Part shown: positions 44,784 through 53,888 of the stretch, in pieces | Numbering within the stretch: the stretch's first letter is position 1 | Layout: every line of letters begins with the position of its first letter | From: an uncultured Pelagimonas sp. | GTDB lineage: Bacteria; Pseudomonadota; Alphaproteobacteria; Rhodobacterales; Rhodobacteraceae | Length of the DNA stretch: 64,000 nt | NCBI RefSeq assembly: GCF_947498515.1 | Contig: NZ_CANMKO010000008.1 | Span: forward strand, 124,001-188,000 | Direction: 5' to 3' | Notes under the pieces: generated by a model | The model's input: the letters and a program-made list of their open reading frames with translations, nothing else | Told to the model about the DNA's origin: nothing | The model's database searches: none | Program-made: the position numbers and the translations under genes

Positions 44784-46028
44784 TTAGATCAAGGAACGAA
44801 GCATTGACGTATTGCCTTGAATGACGGAGTTCAGCTCAACAATACGTGCAAGGCGTTGCTCAATTTCGTTCTGGCAGGCGTCCAATTGATCTACGATCCC
44901 CGAAAGGGCTGTTCCAGAGTTGGATAGTGACGCGCTTTCAATCTTACACATCATCCGGGTCGAGCTTAGGCCCGTCACGTATCGTTTCATGTCTAGAACG
45001 CTGCGCCCAAAACGCTTGGCTTCATTTTCAACACTACTCAATGCGTCACTGGTTTGTTCAAGGTATTTGGCTCGCATGCCTTCTAGCATCTTCGTTTCTT
45101 CCTGTAGATTTACCTGCTCGGGGTATTCTGCCCCGCTCCCTTTAAGAATTTCGATCATTTCTTGCTCTAGCGCCATGGCAAAGCCTAGGAATTGGCCCTG
45201 CAAGATCGCATCCCGAATTCGGGCGAAGACACAGGCATCTCCGTCCACAAAGGTGGAGACCCAAGTCGACATTTCTTCGAGCATCTGGCTATAGTTTACC
45301 GAAATCGCACTAATCGGGCCTCCGGCATTTTCCAAACGCGACGCGATGATACGCATGTTCATAGGAACGGTTCGGATCGCCTTAAAAGCCTCGGTCATTT
45401 CCGTGGTTTCAGTTTCGACTTGCTCAATCGCCCGAGACATATCCAAAAAGCGCTTTTGAAGTTGATCAACGGGGCGGCCAAGGCTACGCGCACGCATTTC
45501 AAACTCTGCCGCAATCACTGTCGCTTGAAATGCCGCGTAATTCGAATATCCATTCTCAGCCAACTTGCTTAGCAGCAGCTCAGCACTTGCTTTGGGCGAA
45601 AGACCACCTTCTTCCTCGGCCAACATGTCTTGGTACATGCCGGTCATGGTTTGCAAGTGTTCAGAACTGGGTTTCATACGGGTAGAAATGAACCCATTCC
45701 CCGCCGGTGACATCAACGCAAAAACCCAATAGAAGCGCCCGTCCTTACGTTTGTTTTTCACATATGCCGCAACGGTTCGCCCGGCCTTTAGCTCATCCCA
45801 AACAAGCTGAAATGCGCCCTTGGGCATATCCGGATGGCGGACAAGTTTATGCGGCGCACCAAGCAGCTCATCCCATTCGTACCCTGCAACGCGTTGAAAA
45901 ATGGTATTGCCGGCCTCAATAACCCCACGCTCATCCGTCCGCGTGTAAAAAAGCTCGGACAATTGAAACATCGCCTCCGAGGTGGTTGCTTTTGCCTCGG
46001 CAGCGAATTGGGGGTTCAGTTCGGTCAT
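44784..46028 (-). CDS. PAS-domain signalling protein with long coiled coil
   Basis: 414 aa from the ATG at 46028 (GAGGA 7 bases upstream; a GTG 18 bp earlier is less likely). An Aer-like PAS domain fills residues about 20-130 (FYTRTDERGVIEAGNTIFQRVAGYEWDELLG, RKDGRFYWVFALMSP), a place for FAD. The remainder, to residue 414, is helical and heptad-rich. I find no transmembrane helix and no canonical MCP signalling hairpin (the EISxQTNLLALNAxxEAAR segment is missing), so it is not a normal chemoreceptor. Cytoplasmic; partner unknown. Confidence 0.8.
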   Translation of the reverse strand: MTELNPQFAAEAKATTSEAMFQLSELFYTRTDERGVIEAGNTIFQRVAGYEWDELLGAPHKLVRHPDMPKGAFQLVWDELKAGRTVAAYVKNKRKDGRFYWVFALMSPAGNGFISTRMKPSSEHLQTMTGMYQDMLAEEEGGLSPKASAELLLSKLAENGYSNYAAFQATVIAAEFEMRARSLGRPVDQLQKRFLDMSRAIEQVETETTEMTEAFKAIRTVPMNMRIIASRLENAGGPISAISVNYSQMLEEMSTWVSTFVDGDACVFARIRDAILQGQFLGFAMALEQEMIEILKGSGAEYPEQVNLQEETKMLEGMRAKYLEQTSDALSSVENEAKRFGRSVLDMKRYVTGLSSTRMMCKIESASLSNSGTALSGIVDQLDACQNEIEQRLARIVELNSVIQGNTSMLRSLI

Positions 46029-46082
46029 TGCAGGTTCCTCAGACACGGGTTTCCCAGAAACATCCCCTGCAAGCCTTTCGAA

Positions 46083-46118
46083 AAAATGAAAACCGCAGGC
46101 CCGACTTGGGACCTGCGG
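46083..46118 (-). terminator. Terminator of the pot operon
   Basis: Stem CCGCAGG/CCTGCGG with inner CCC/GGG pairs (46093-46118), followed on the - strand by TTTTCATTTTTT. 37 bp after the potC-like stop. Confidence 0.8.
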
Positions 46119-46155
46119 CTAAATTTTACCGACAATTGAATGTAACGGCGCGGCG

Positions 46156-47172
46156 TTAACTTGGGCTCATACCGCGCAGACGTTCGGACCGGCGGCGCAA
46201 AAACTCAACCGTTGCGAGCAAACAAATTGAAATTCCAACCAAAACCGTTGCAACCGCTAGAATCGTTGGGCTGATTTGCTCTCGTAGTCCCGTGAACATT
46301 TGCCATGGCAGCGTCTGTTGTTTGGCCGACCCGACAAAAATCACCACCACGACTTCGTCAAAGGATGTGATGAAGGCGAATAGACCACCGGAAATCACGC
46401 CCGGCAGAATTAGTGGCATTTGCACCCGAAAGAACGTCGTCACCGGATCAGCCCCCATATTGGCCGCCGCGCGGGTGAGCGAGCGATCAAAACCAACTAA
46501 GGTTGCCGTAACCGTGATGATCACAAAGGGAATTCCCAAAGCGGCATGTGCCAGAACAACGCCGAGATACTCGCCTTGCAAGCCAATTCGACTATAGAAG
46601 AAGTACATGCCAGCCGCGGAAATGATCAGCGGAACAATCATCGGAGAGATCATGATCGCCATGATCGCGCGTCGGAACGGCACATGCGGTTGGCTAAGAC
46701 CAATTGCCGCCAAAGTGCCAAACCCAACCGACAGAACCGTCGCAACCGGTGCAATCAACAGAGAATTGCGCAGAGCCACCATCCAGTCGCCCGTCGCGCC
46801 GGTCAGTTTGCCGATGATAAGCCCAAACAAGCTTAGGACCACAACCGGAAGAAGCGACATCAGCGAAACAGACCCACGTCGATATACACCAAAAGCCGCC
46901 CAAGCCACCCCAAGGGCGCAACCAATCCATAGGCCGGTCCACGGATTGCCATCATCCCCGAGCATATCGCGATAGTGTTTGAGGCTGTAACCTTCAGGAT
47001 CAAGCCGGAGCATTTCAGGCGTAAAGGTAAAGAAGTCCTGAGCGTTAAAGCTAAGGGGCATCACCACGAGAATAGGCGTGATCAAAAAGGCAAAGATCAG
47101 CCCGCAAATCACCCGAAACGTATAGTACCAAACCCGTTGGGGCATCGTGGCATAAGGAGGAATTCCGCTCAT
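46156..47172 (-). CDS. ABC transporter permease, PotC type
   Basis: 338 aa. Six or more transmembrane helices with binding-protein-dependent permease motif (ANMGADPVTTFFRVQMPLILPGVISGGLFAFITSFDEVVVVIFVG, the EAA loop). Extra helix pair between about residues 68 and 118 makes it longer than usual PotC. Second permease of a spermidine/putrescine-family importer; starts 5 bp after the PotB-like gene. The transported compound is unknown, as these systems also carry opines and other amines. Confidence 0.92.
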   Translation of the reverse strand: MSGIPPYATMPQRVWYYTFRVICGLIFAFLITPILVVMPLSFNAQDFFTFTPEMLRLDPEGYSLKHYRDMLGDDGNPWTGLWIGCALGVAWAAFGVYRRGSVSLMSLLPVVVLSLFGLIIGKLTGATGDWMVALRNSLLIAPVATVLSVGFGTLAAIGLSQPHVPFRRAIMAIMISPMIVPLIISAAGMYFFYSRIGLQGEYLGVVLAHAALGIPFVIITVTATLVGFDRSLTRAAANMGADPVTTFFRVQMPLILPGVISGGLFAFITSFDEVVVVIFVGSAKQQTLPWQMFTGLREQISPTILAVATVLVGISICLLATVEFLRRRSERLRGMSPS

Positions 47173-47177
47173 ATCAG

Positions 47178-48440
47178 TTACCCTAGCTTTACGTTGTCGA
47201 TGCCGACGATTTTGTCATAGGCCCAATACAGGATCAAAACCACAGCGAGCAGGATTGCACCAAGTGCCGCCGCAAGGCCCCAATTGAGCGAGGTCGAGAT
47301 GTGGAAAGCAATCCGGTTGGAAATGAATGTCCCGGTTGTGCCGCCGACTAAGGCCGGGGTGATGTAGTAGCCAATCGCCAAGATAAAGACGAGGATCGAC
47401 CCCGCGCCAATACCCGGCACAGATTGAGGGAAATACACCCGCCAGAACGCTGTCCAGTTGGTCGCGCCTAGCGATTTGGCCGCGCGCAGATAGCTTGGCG
47501 GAATGGTCTGCATCACCGAATACATCGGCAAGATCATGAATGGCAGAAGGATATGCGTCATCGCAACCACGGTGCCGAACTGATTGTTGATCATCACAAG
47601 CCGGTTTTCATCGGCCACTAGCCCTATCCAAACCAACACATCGTTGATCACCCCCTGCTGTTGCAGCATGATTTTCCAAGCAGAGGTCCGCACAAGCAGA
47701 GAGGTCCAGAATGGCAAAAGCACAAGAATCATCAACATGTTGGCCTTGCGGGCCGGTAGGTTGGCCAGCAACCAGGCCACTGGATAGCCGAGCATGATAC
47801 AGCTCAGCGTGATCATCAGTGACATTTTCATCGTCCGGCCGAACAGAATACCGTAAATCTGTTCGTTTTCCGGGCGCATTTCGGCCCCATCGGGCCCAAC
47901 CCGCATATCAACCGCGTTTAGATAATAGCCCTGGGTCACAGGAGGCGAATAGGTTTGGATCGTGCGCCAGATCGCCGGATCACCCCAGCCCTTGTGCAGA
48001 TCGATCATCTGGTCTTTCCACGGACCATCGGCAACCGGATCCCACTTTTTGGCCTTGCGACCCGCCTTGCGGAACAGTGATGAGATACCCGGTTGTTCAT
48101 AGTTCAATCGCACACCGACCTTGGTGTGTGTCTTGGCGTTGGCCGCATCATGAAGATCGGCCGCCATGGCCGCATAAACCGCCTCGTCCGGGAGTTCCCC
48201 CCCGTCAGCGTCCCAATCGGCCAGCGCAACAACGGTGCGCGGCAGGGTTTCAGAGACAATGCCATTCTCGACCGACCGGTACAGCATGTCCGCCACCGGG
48301 AGAATGAATGTCAGCAAGATAAACAGCAGCAGCGGAGCAATAAGCATCAACGCGCGCATTTTTTGGCGGCGCAGGGCGCGGGCCAGAGATTTCTTTAGCG
48401 GCGTGCCATCAGCCGCCAGCATAGGTTCAGCTTTGCTCAT
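47178..48440 (-). CDS. ABC transporter permease, PotB type
   Basis: 420 aa, about 100 residues longer than classical PotB because of a periplasmic insertion (about residues 60-180, VENGIVSETLPRTVVALADWD onward) after the first helix. The permease domain follows: MILPMYSVMQTIPPSYLRAAKSLGATNWTAFWRVYFPQSVPGIGAG contains the EAA loop. This insertion recurs in a Rhodobacterales subgroup. Overlaps the DUF1330 gene by one base. Confidence 0.92.
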   Translation of the reverse strand: MSKAEPMLAADGTPLKKSLARALRRQKMRALMLIAPLLLFILLTFILPVADMLYRSVENGIVSETLPRTVVALADWDADGGELPDEAVYAAMAADLHDAANAKTHTKVGVRLNYEQPGISSLFRKAGRKAKKWDPVADGPWKDQMIDLHKGWGDPAIWRTIQTYSPPVTQGYYLNAVDMRVGPDGAEMRPENEQIYGILFGRTMKMSLMITLSCIMLGYPVAWLLANLPARKANMLMILVLLPFWTSLLVRTSAWKIMLQQQGVINDVLVWIGLVADENRLVMINNQFGTVVAMTHILLPFMILPMYSVMQTIPPSYLRAAKSLGATNWTAFWRVYFPQSVPGIGAGSILVFILAIGYYITPALVGGTTGTFISNRIAFHISTSLNWGLAAALGAILLAVVLILYWAYDKIVGIDNVKLG

Positions 48441-48733
48441 TATGCGCCCTCAACGACGTAGATCAGGCTATCGGCGGTGCGACGGCGAATATCGGCAACT
48501 TGCTGATAATCCGGGTCGTTATACGCCTCGAGCGCCTTTGCGTAGCTTTCAAATTCAATGACAACGTGGCGCTGAGTGGCCGGTGCGTCGCCTTCGACGG
48601 TTTGCGATTGCCCGCCACGGACCACAAAATTTGCCCCAAAGCTTTCAAGGATCGGCGTGTCTTTGACGACGTACTCCTTGTAGGCCTCTGGTTCTTTCAC
48701 TGTGATGTGAGCGATGATGTAACCCTTGGGCAT
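48440..48733 (-). CDS. DUF1330 protein in the pot operon
   Basis: 97 aa. DUF1330 ferredoxin-like fold: KGYIIAHITVKEPEAYKEYVVKDTPILESFGANFVVRGGQSQTVEGD and HVVIEFESYAKALEAYNDPDYQQVADIRR. GGAGG site 6 bases upstream. Inserted between the binding protein and the permeases, so it may act on the imported compound; no function is established. Confidence 0.9.
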   Translation of the reverse strand: MPKGYIIAHITVKEPEAYKEYVVKDTPILESFGANFVVRGGQSQTVEGDAPATQRHVVIEFESYAKALEAYNDPDYQQVADIRRRTADSLIYVVEGA

Positions 48734-48754
48734 GTGTGGCCTCCGTCTGGTCGA

Positions 48755-48780
48755 TCACCCGGCAGCGAACCGCCGGGTGA
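48755..48780 (-). promoter_or_regulatory. Intercistronic hairpin after the binding-protein gene
   Basis: Perfect 9-bp stem TCACCCGGC/GCCGGGTGA with an 8-nt loop, 41 bp past the binding-protein stop and 22 bp before the DUF1330 start. No T-tract on either side. Such hairpins often stabilise the abundant binding-protein message while limiting downstream expression. Confidence 0.55.
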
Positions 48781-48820
48781 ATGTTGCTAAGTGAGGGTAT
48801 GCCTCACCTCCCGAATGGGA

Positions 48821-49927
48821 TTACTTGGCCAACCAAGACTGGAATTTCGCATCCAGATCATCACGGTTGTCTGCCCACCATTCGTAGTCATAGATGTGCA
48901 CGTTACCGGCGTTTGCTGGATCGGTTGGCATATGTGGTGCCATGTCGATACCCAGCTCGGCGTGCTGACCAACCAGTGGTGCGGACGACTTACGCGCAGG
49001 ACCGTAGGAGATGTACTTGGCCTGATCTGCCAGACGCTGAGTGTCGGTGGCGAACTTGAGGAAGTCCATCACGCGCGCTTTGCGGTCTGCTGGCAGGTTT
49101 GCAGGAACAACCCAACCGTCAAGGTCAAAGGACTGCATGTCCCAGAGCATACCAATCGGCTGGTTCTGCTCGGCGATGGCCGAGAACAGACGACCGTTGA
49201 ATGTCGAGCCCATCACAACTTCGCCATCGGCCAGAAGCTGAGGTGTTTCCGCACCAGCGGTCCACCAAACAACTTGGTCTTTGATGGTGTCGAGTTTGGC
49301 CAGAGCCTTGTCTACACCTTCGGCTGTGCCCAGCGTGTCATAGATGGCCGACTTTTCTACGCCATCACAGTACAGAGCCCATTCCATGTTATCGATAGGG
49401 CGCTTCTGCAGCGCACGTTTGCCAGGATAGGCATCGAGATCAAAGATCGCGCAGATGTCTGTTGGAGCCGTGTCGCCAACCAGATCGGTACGGTAGCCGA
49501 ATGTGGTCGAGTAAACGATCTGAGGCGCAAAGCACTCAGAAACCAGCAGGTCGCCGAAGTCTTCAGAGGCTTTGGTGCCATCAGGCGCATCGGCCAGATC
49601 GGTGTCCGCGTCCAGTTCCATCGCCAGACCTTCGTCGCACAGGCGCATGGAGTCAGACGCAACAACGTCAACCAGATCCCAGGTTACGTTACCCGCTTCG
49701 TCCATGGCGCGCAGCTTGGCAACCGCTTCGGCCGAGCTTTCGTCCCATGTAACTGTGACGCCGGGGTTCGCCGCCAAATAGGGTTCTACATAGGCTTTGT
49801 GCTGGCTGGCCTGATAGGACCCCCCCCAAGACACAAGTGTCATTTCCATTGCCATATCTTCGGCGACAGCTGCGCTCGCAGCCACGGTCAGAGCCGTTGT
49901 CGCCATAAGAGTTTTGGTGAGTTTCAT
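48821..49927 (-). CDS. Periplasmic binding protein, PotD family
   Basis: 368 aa. Signal peptide MKLTKTLMATTALTVAASAAVAE, then EMTLVSWGGSYQASQHKAYVEPYLAANPGVTVTWDES typical of the PotD/AfuA class, TTFGYRTDLVG, YPGKRALQKRPIDNMEWALYCDGV and GSTFNGRLFSAIAEQNQPIG. The AGGGAG site is 6 bases before the ATG. Supplies substrate to the two permeases; polyamine specificity is not proven by sequence. Confidence 0.92.
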   Translation of the reverse strand: MKLTKTLMATTALTVAASAAVAEDMAMEMTLVSWGGSYQASQHKAYVEPYLAANPGVTVTWDESSAEAVAKLRAMDEAGNVTWDLVDVVASDSMRLCDEGLAMELDADTDLADAPDGTKASEDFGDLLVSECFAPQIVYSTTFGYRTDLVGDTAPTDICAIFDLDAYPGKRALQKRPIDNMEWALYCDGVEKSAIYDTLGTAEGVDKALAKLDTIKDQVVWWTAGAETPQLLADGEVVMGSTFNGRLFSAIAEQNQPIGMLWDMQSFDLDGWVVPANLPADRKARVMDFLKFATDTQRLADQAKYISYGPARKSSAPLVGQHAELGIDMAPHMPTDPANAGNVHIYDYEWWADNRDDLDAKFQSWLAK

Positions 49928-50034
49928 GGATTACTCCCTTAGTTACCCGTTTGATGAGTGGAAATCAGAGCACGGGCAGCACATCTGACCTCTCCGCAAA
50001 ACCCCGCACCACGTTGGGCGCAGGGCTACTATCG

Positions 50035-51144
50035 TTATGTCGCGTCCAAAGCCCGGCAGTCTTCGGGCAGCCAGCCAATGTCGATCATTGTACCGGGCTC
50101 AAGTTTAACCTGATCCGGCGCATTCCGCGTTTTGATGATGAAATCGTCGTTGCCAGCCACGCGCAAGCGGGTGCGGAAAATGTCACCCATGTAAATGAAT
50201 TCAAGCACTTCGGCCTTGAGCGTATGCACGCCCTCTTGCAAACGATCTTTGTTGATCTCTACCCGTTCGGGGCGGATCGACACGCGGGTTTTCTCGCCCA
50301 CCTTGGTCACATTGACCGGCGTCGCATCAAGTTCCTCGCCGTCATCAAGACGCACTACGCATGTGTCGCCCTTGATCTCAGTCACCACACCCTCAAGCGT
50401 GTTATTTTCACCGATGAACTGGGCAACAAAGCTGTTCTCGGGCTTTTCATAAAGCAGATCAGGTGGAGCCAGCTGTTGAATACGGCCATCGTTAAACACC
50501 GCAACACGGTCCGACATGGTCAAAGCTTCGGTTTGGTCGTGGGTCACGTAAACGGTTGTAATGCCAAGCTGATGCGCCAGATGGGTGATTTCGAACTGCA
50601 TCTTTTCCCGCAGCTGCTTGTCCAGCGCGCCAAGCGGTTCGTCCATCAACACCAGCTCAGGTTCAAACACCAAAGCACGGGCAAGCGCGACACGCTGCTG
50701 CTGACCACCCGAAAGTTGGGCAGGACGACGGCCGCCAAAGGCGCCCATTTCAACCATATCTAGCGCGCGTTTGACTTTTTGCTCGCGCTCGGATTTGCCG
50801 ATCTTGCGCACCTCAAGCGGAAAGCTGAGGTTCTCTGCAATCGTCATATGCGGGAACAAAGCGTAGTTTTGGAACACCATGCCGATGCCGCGTTTGTGCG
50901 GTGGGATGTTGTTGATACTAACGCCATCTAAAAGGATGTCGCCATGGGTGGCGGTTTCAAAACCGGCCAACATCATGAGGCATGTGGTCTTGCCCGACCC
51001 CGAGGGCCCAAGCATCGTCAGAAATTCGCCCTTAGGCATCGAGAGGTTCAGATCTTTGACAACAAGCACCTCGCCGTCATAGCTCTTTTGCACGCGTTCA
51101 AATGCGACAAACGCGTCGCTGTTTCCCGAATCGGCCAAAGGCAC
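50035..51144 (-). CDS. potA: ABC transporter ATPase, PotA type (GTG start)
   Basis: 369 aa from a GTG at 51144 with GGGAGT directly upstream. Walker A GPSGSGKTT, Q-loop VFQNYALFPHMT, signature QLSGGQQQRVALARALV, Walker B LVLMDEPLGALDK, switch His in VTHDQTEAL. C-terminal TOBE-like domain (VRLDDGEELDATPVNVTKVGEKTRVSIRPE). First gene of the importer operon, 107 bp before the binding-protein gene. Confidence 0.92.
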   Translation of the reverse strand: MPLADSGNSDAFVAFERVQKSYDGEVLVVKDLNLSMPKGEFLTMLGPSGSGKTTCLMMLAGFETATHGDILLDGVSINNIPPHKRGIGMVFQNYALFPHMTIAENLSFPLEVRKIGKSEREQKVKRALDMVEMGAFGGRRPAQLSGGQQQRVALARALVFEPELVLMDEPLGALDKQLREKMQFEITHLAHQLGITTVYVTHDQTEALTMSDRVAVFNDGRIQQLAPPDLLYEKPENSFVAQFIGENNTLEGVVTEIKGDTCVVRLDDGEELDATPVNVTKVGEKTRVSIRPERVEINKDRLQEGVHTLKAEVLEFIYMGDIFRTRLRVAGNDDFIIKTRNAPDQVKLEPGTMIDIGWLPEDCRALDAT

Positions 51145-51378
51145 ACTCCCTATGTATCCGCGGATTTTCTCCGCTGTCTTAAGGGCAAACTAAACCCTGT
51201 CCGGGCTGTCGTTGCAACCAATTCGGTAAAAAATGCTCTGACAATTGGCGTTTACGGGTCATGCGCGCAGATTTGCGGCATTTCACAGCGTAAATCGTCA
51301 TATTGGCGCGGCAAAACAGAACAATATCCCAAGGCCGATTCTTTGGTTTTCTGGAATTTAGCGCTAACGGAGCGTCAG

Positions 51379-51879
51379 TTAAGCGAGGGTTTCGGGCACA
51401 ACCACCTTGGTGCCCGGTTCGGCAAAGCGCACAATCTGGCGCAAATGGTCTGGTCGAAACGCCACGCAACCTTCGGTGGGGAACCCCGGTCGTCGCCACC
51501 GATGCAGAAAAATCGCCGATCCCCGCCCCGGTTCGGCGTTGGGCCAGTTCCAATCGGTCAGCAAAATCAAATCATAAAGTGGATCAGCGCGGCGCAGGGT
51601 TTCATGGCTCGGCTTATAGGGCGCGCGCACAAGTTGGTTGTAGCCGGCATCCCGCACATCATCAGACCACAAATCACCCGGACGAATGGGCAAAGCCCAT
51701 GGGGCCGGTCGCGCCATCCGATCAGGCCGGTAAAGTAGGCCAACAATCTGATGGGTCCCTACGGGCGTGGCTCCATCACCTTCCCGCTTGTCCGTCCGAA
51801 TACCACCTTTGCCAATGGTACACGGCCACATTCGTCCGCGAAACCGCAGCCCCATTCGGGTCAAAACCATGTCGGACAT
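51379..51879 (-). CDS. L,D-transpeptidase family protein (YkuD-type)
   Basis: 166 aa. Starts with GRMWPCTIGKGGIRTDKREGDGATPVGTH and carries the YkuD active-site stretch with catalytic His in FLHRWRRPG and Cys in TEGCVAF (H-x-n-S/T-x-G-C pattern). Very short, no signal peptide visible, as in many small alphaproteobacterial members (DUF2141/L,D-transpeptidase-like). AAGGAG site 5 bases before the ATG. Forms 3-3 peptidoglycan cross-links or links lipoproteins in relatives. Starts 9 bp after the ribA stop. Confidence 0.85.
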   Translation of the reverse strand: MSDMVLTRMGLRFRGRMWPCTIGKGGIRTDKREGDGATPVGTHQIVGLLYRPDRMARPAPWALPIRPGDLWSDDVRDAGYNQLVRAPYKPSHETLRRADPLYDLILLTDWNWPNAEPGRGSAIFLHRWRRPGFPTEGCVAFRPDHLRQIVRFAEPGTKVVVPETLA

Positions 51880-51888
51880 GATCGCTCC

Positions 51889-52977
51889 TTATAGCAGATG
51901 GCCGGACTTTGCCGCCTTGACCGCAAGGTAGTTGGCGTTCTCATCGGTTTTGCCAACCTTGAGCGGCACCCGTTCGGTTACCGCGACGCCACAGCGTTCC
52001 ATCATCGCGATCTTTTTGGGGTTGTTGGTGAGCAAACGCACGCTCGAAAAGCCAAGCTTTTGCAAGATTTGCGCTCCAAGGCGGAAATCACGCTCATCAT
52101 CTTCAAACCCAAGCCGGTGATTGGCCTCTACCGTATCAAACCCTTGATCCTGCAAGGCATAGGCGCGCATCTTGTTGGCAAGGCCAATACCCCGCCCCTC
52201 TTGGTTGAGATACAACAACACGCCGGCACCGTTGTCGCCCATTGCCGCCAGCGCGGCGTTCAATTGCGGCCCGCAATCACATTTCAAAGACCCCAAGACA
52301 TCGCCGGTGAAACAAGCCGAATGCAACCGCGCCAGAACGGGCTTGCTGCGATCCGGGCGACCAATTTCGACGGCATAGTGTTCCTCGCCGCCATCCTCGG
52401 GGCGGAAAATATGCAGCCGGGCATTGTTGGCGGCCTGCAAGGGAACCCGCGCCGCCACCACATTATTCAGCGTTGCCAATTCCATGACATGGGGCGTTGC
52501 CGCCTCACCGGGGATCAAGGTGAGGTTCTCGCGCGCCGCTAGGGCAATCGCCTCGCCGGTATCTTGGACCAAAACCGCCGGAAGCAAGCGCGCCGATTTC
52601 ACCAGAGTGATCGCCAATCGGTGCAAATCGCAATTGCCATCGCGGCGTGTGTGCAATGGCCCCTTCATCGGAACGCGCAAATCGTCCGCCGGATCTGCCA
52701 AGGCCTGAACCCAATCCAATTGCGCCCCATCCGGAAGAACAACACGCGCCACATCGCCATCATAAGCCCGTGCCTTGAGCGTTTCGGCCCGCCGTCCGGT
52801 CAGAACCAAATCGACCGAACCAGTGCTGCGCAACAGCTCGAACCGATCATGGCCAGCCGTTTCAGCCGCCATCACAATCAAAGCCTGCCCGTGCCCGGTT
52901 AGGATCACAGGTACGCCCATGCGCAGATCGGCCCGCGCACGCGCCAGAATATCGTTTAGCTCCGGTCCCAGCCCCAA
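51889..52977 (-). CDS. ribA: GTP cyclohydrolase II with degenerate DHBP-synthase-like N-terminus
   Basis: 362 aa from a TTG at 52977, chosen because AAGGAGA lies 7 bases upstream. The C-terminal ribA domain is intact: RLHSACFTGDVLGSLKCDCG (zinc Cys), YLNQEGRGIGLANKMRAYALQD, GVAVTERVPL. The first 150 residues resemble RibB (GVPVILTGHGQALIVMAAETA) but the acidic DREDEGD catalytic loop of DHBP synthase is replaced, so that activity is probably lost. Opens the imidazole ring of GTP in riboflavin synthesis. Confidence 0.93.
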   Translation of the reverse strand: MGLGPELNDILARARADLRMGVPVILTGHGQALIVMAAETAGHDRFELLRSTGSVDLVLTGRRAETLKARAYDGDVARVVLPDGAQLDWVQALADPADDLRVPMKGPLHTRRDGNCDLHRLAITLVKSARLLPAVLVQDTGEAIALAARENLTLIPGEAATPHVMELATLNNVVAARVPLQAANNARLHIFRPEDGGEEHYAVEIGRPDRSKPVLARLHSACFTGDVLGSLKCDCGPQLNAALAAMGDNGAGVLLYLNQEGRGIGLANKMRAYALQDQGFDTVEANHRLGFEDDERDFRLGAQILQKLGFSSVRLLTNNPKKIAMMERCGVAVTERVPLKVGKTDENANYLAVKAAKSGHLL

Positions 52978-53122
52978 GGCCTTATCTCCTTGTAACAATT
53001 CGGCCTAAATCCTGAAACATTCACCCAGATCGGACACGAGCGCGTGAAGTGGTTGCAGCAATCCTTGTCGAGGTGCCAAAATGAGCACATCTGCCCAAAA
53101 AGGCAACACGGGAGCCCAGCAA

Positions 53123-53809
53123 ATGGCACAGCTTAAGAACATCCTTTTGGTCGATGACGACGACGACCTGCGCGAGGCATTGGCCGAGCAATTGATCATG
53201 ACCGAGGATTTTGAGGTCTTTGAAGCCGAAAATGGCGCAAATGCCATGGCGCGTGCCAAAGAGCAGATTTACGATCTGGTCATTCTTGACGTTGGGTTGC
53301 CCGATATGGACGGCCGCGAATTGTGCCGCCTGATGCGCAAACAGGGCGTCAAAGCACCGATCCTGATGCTGACCGGGCATGACACCGATGCCGATACCAT
53401 CTTGGGCCTTGATGCCGGTGCCAACGACTACGTCACCAAACCGTTCAAGTTCCCGGTTCTTTTGGCGCGCATCCGTGCCCAGCTGCGTCAGCATGAACAA
53501 TCCGAAGATGCCGTGTTCACCGTCGGCCCTTACACGTTCAAACCATCGATGAAATTGTTGGTGACAGAGGACGATCGCAAGATCCGTCTGACCGAGAAAG
53601 AAACCAACATTCTGAAGTTCCTCTATCGTTCGACCGAAGGCGTCGTTCCGCGCGATATGCTGCTGCATGAGGTGTGGGGTTATAACGCCGGGGTCACCAC
53701 CCACACGCTGGAAACCCACATCTACCGCCTGCGCCAAAAGATTGAGCCCGATCCCTCAAATGCCCGTTTGTTGGTCACTGAATCGGGTGGGTATCGCTTA
53801 GTAGCTTAA
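53123..53809 (+). CDS. OmpR-family response regulator
   Basis: 228 aa from the ATG at 53123 (GGAG site). Another ATG at 53081 with GAGG 7 bases upstream would add 14 residues; relatives begin MAQLKNILLVDDD, so I choose the shorter form. Receiver with phospho-Asp in DLVILDVGLPDMDG and Lys in DYVTKPFKFP; winged-helix domain IRLTEKETNILKFLYRSTEGVVPRDMLLHEVWG and THTLETHIYRLRQKIE. No kinase adjoins. Conserved as an orphan in Rhodobacterales. Confidence 0.92.
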   Translation: MAQLKNILLVDDDDDLREALAEQLIMTEDFEVFEAENGANAMARAKEQIYDLVILDVGLPDMDGRELCRLMRKQGVKAPILMLTGHDTDADTILGLDAGANDYVTKPFKFPVLLARIRAQLRQHEQSEDAVFTVGPYTFKPSMKLLVTEDDRKIRLTEKETNILKFLYRSTEGVVPRDMLLHEVWGYNAGVTTHTLETHIYRLRQKIEPDPSNARLLVTESGGYRLVA

Positions 53810-53811
53810 AA

Positions 53812-53835
53812 TTAACCCTTTTGACCTAGGGTTAA
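53812..53835. repeat. Inverted repeat TTAACCC-N10-GGGTTAA
   Basis: Seven-bp perfect arms (53812-53818, 53829-53835) right after the response regulator stop, 5 bp before the FNR box. Could be a binding site or part of an RNA end; no T-tract follows. Confidence 0.5.
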
Positions 53836-53840
53836 CTTAG

Positions 53841-53854
53841 TTGACCCAGATCAA
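53841..53854 (+). promoter_or_regulatory. FNR-type box TTGACCCAGATCAA
   Basis: Fits TTGA-N6-TCAA, the FnrL/FNR consensus, exactly. No coding gene follows on the + strand; the only downstream structure is the candidate RNA with its terminator. TATCAA at 53877-53882 is a fair -10 and would put the start near 53889, so that the box is centred about -41.5 (class II activator position). Confidence 0.6.
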
Positions 53855-53888
53855 AGAGATACGCTTCGTACATCTTTATCAAGGTCAA

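Noticed and set aside
48791-49942. 383-codon frame antisense to the PotD-type gene
   Set aside because: Opposite a gene with a signal peptide, ribosome site and binding-protein motifs; the translation has no recognisable domain.
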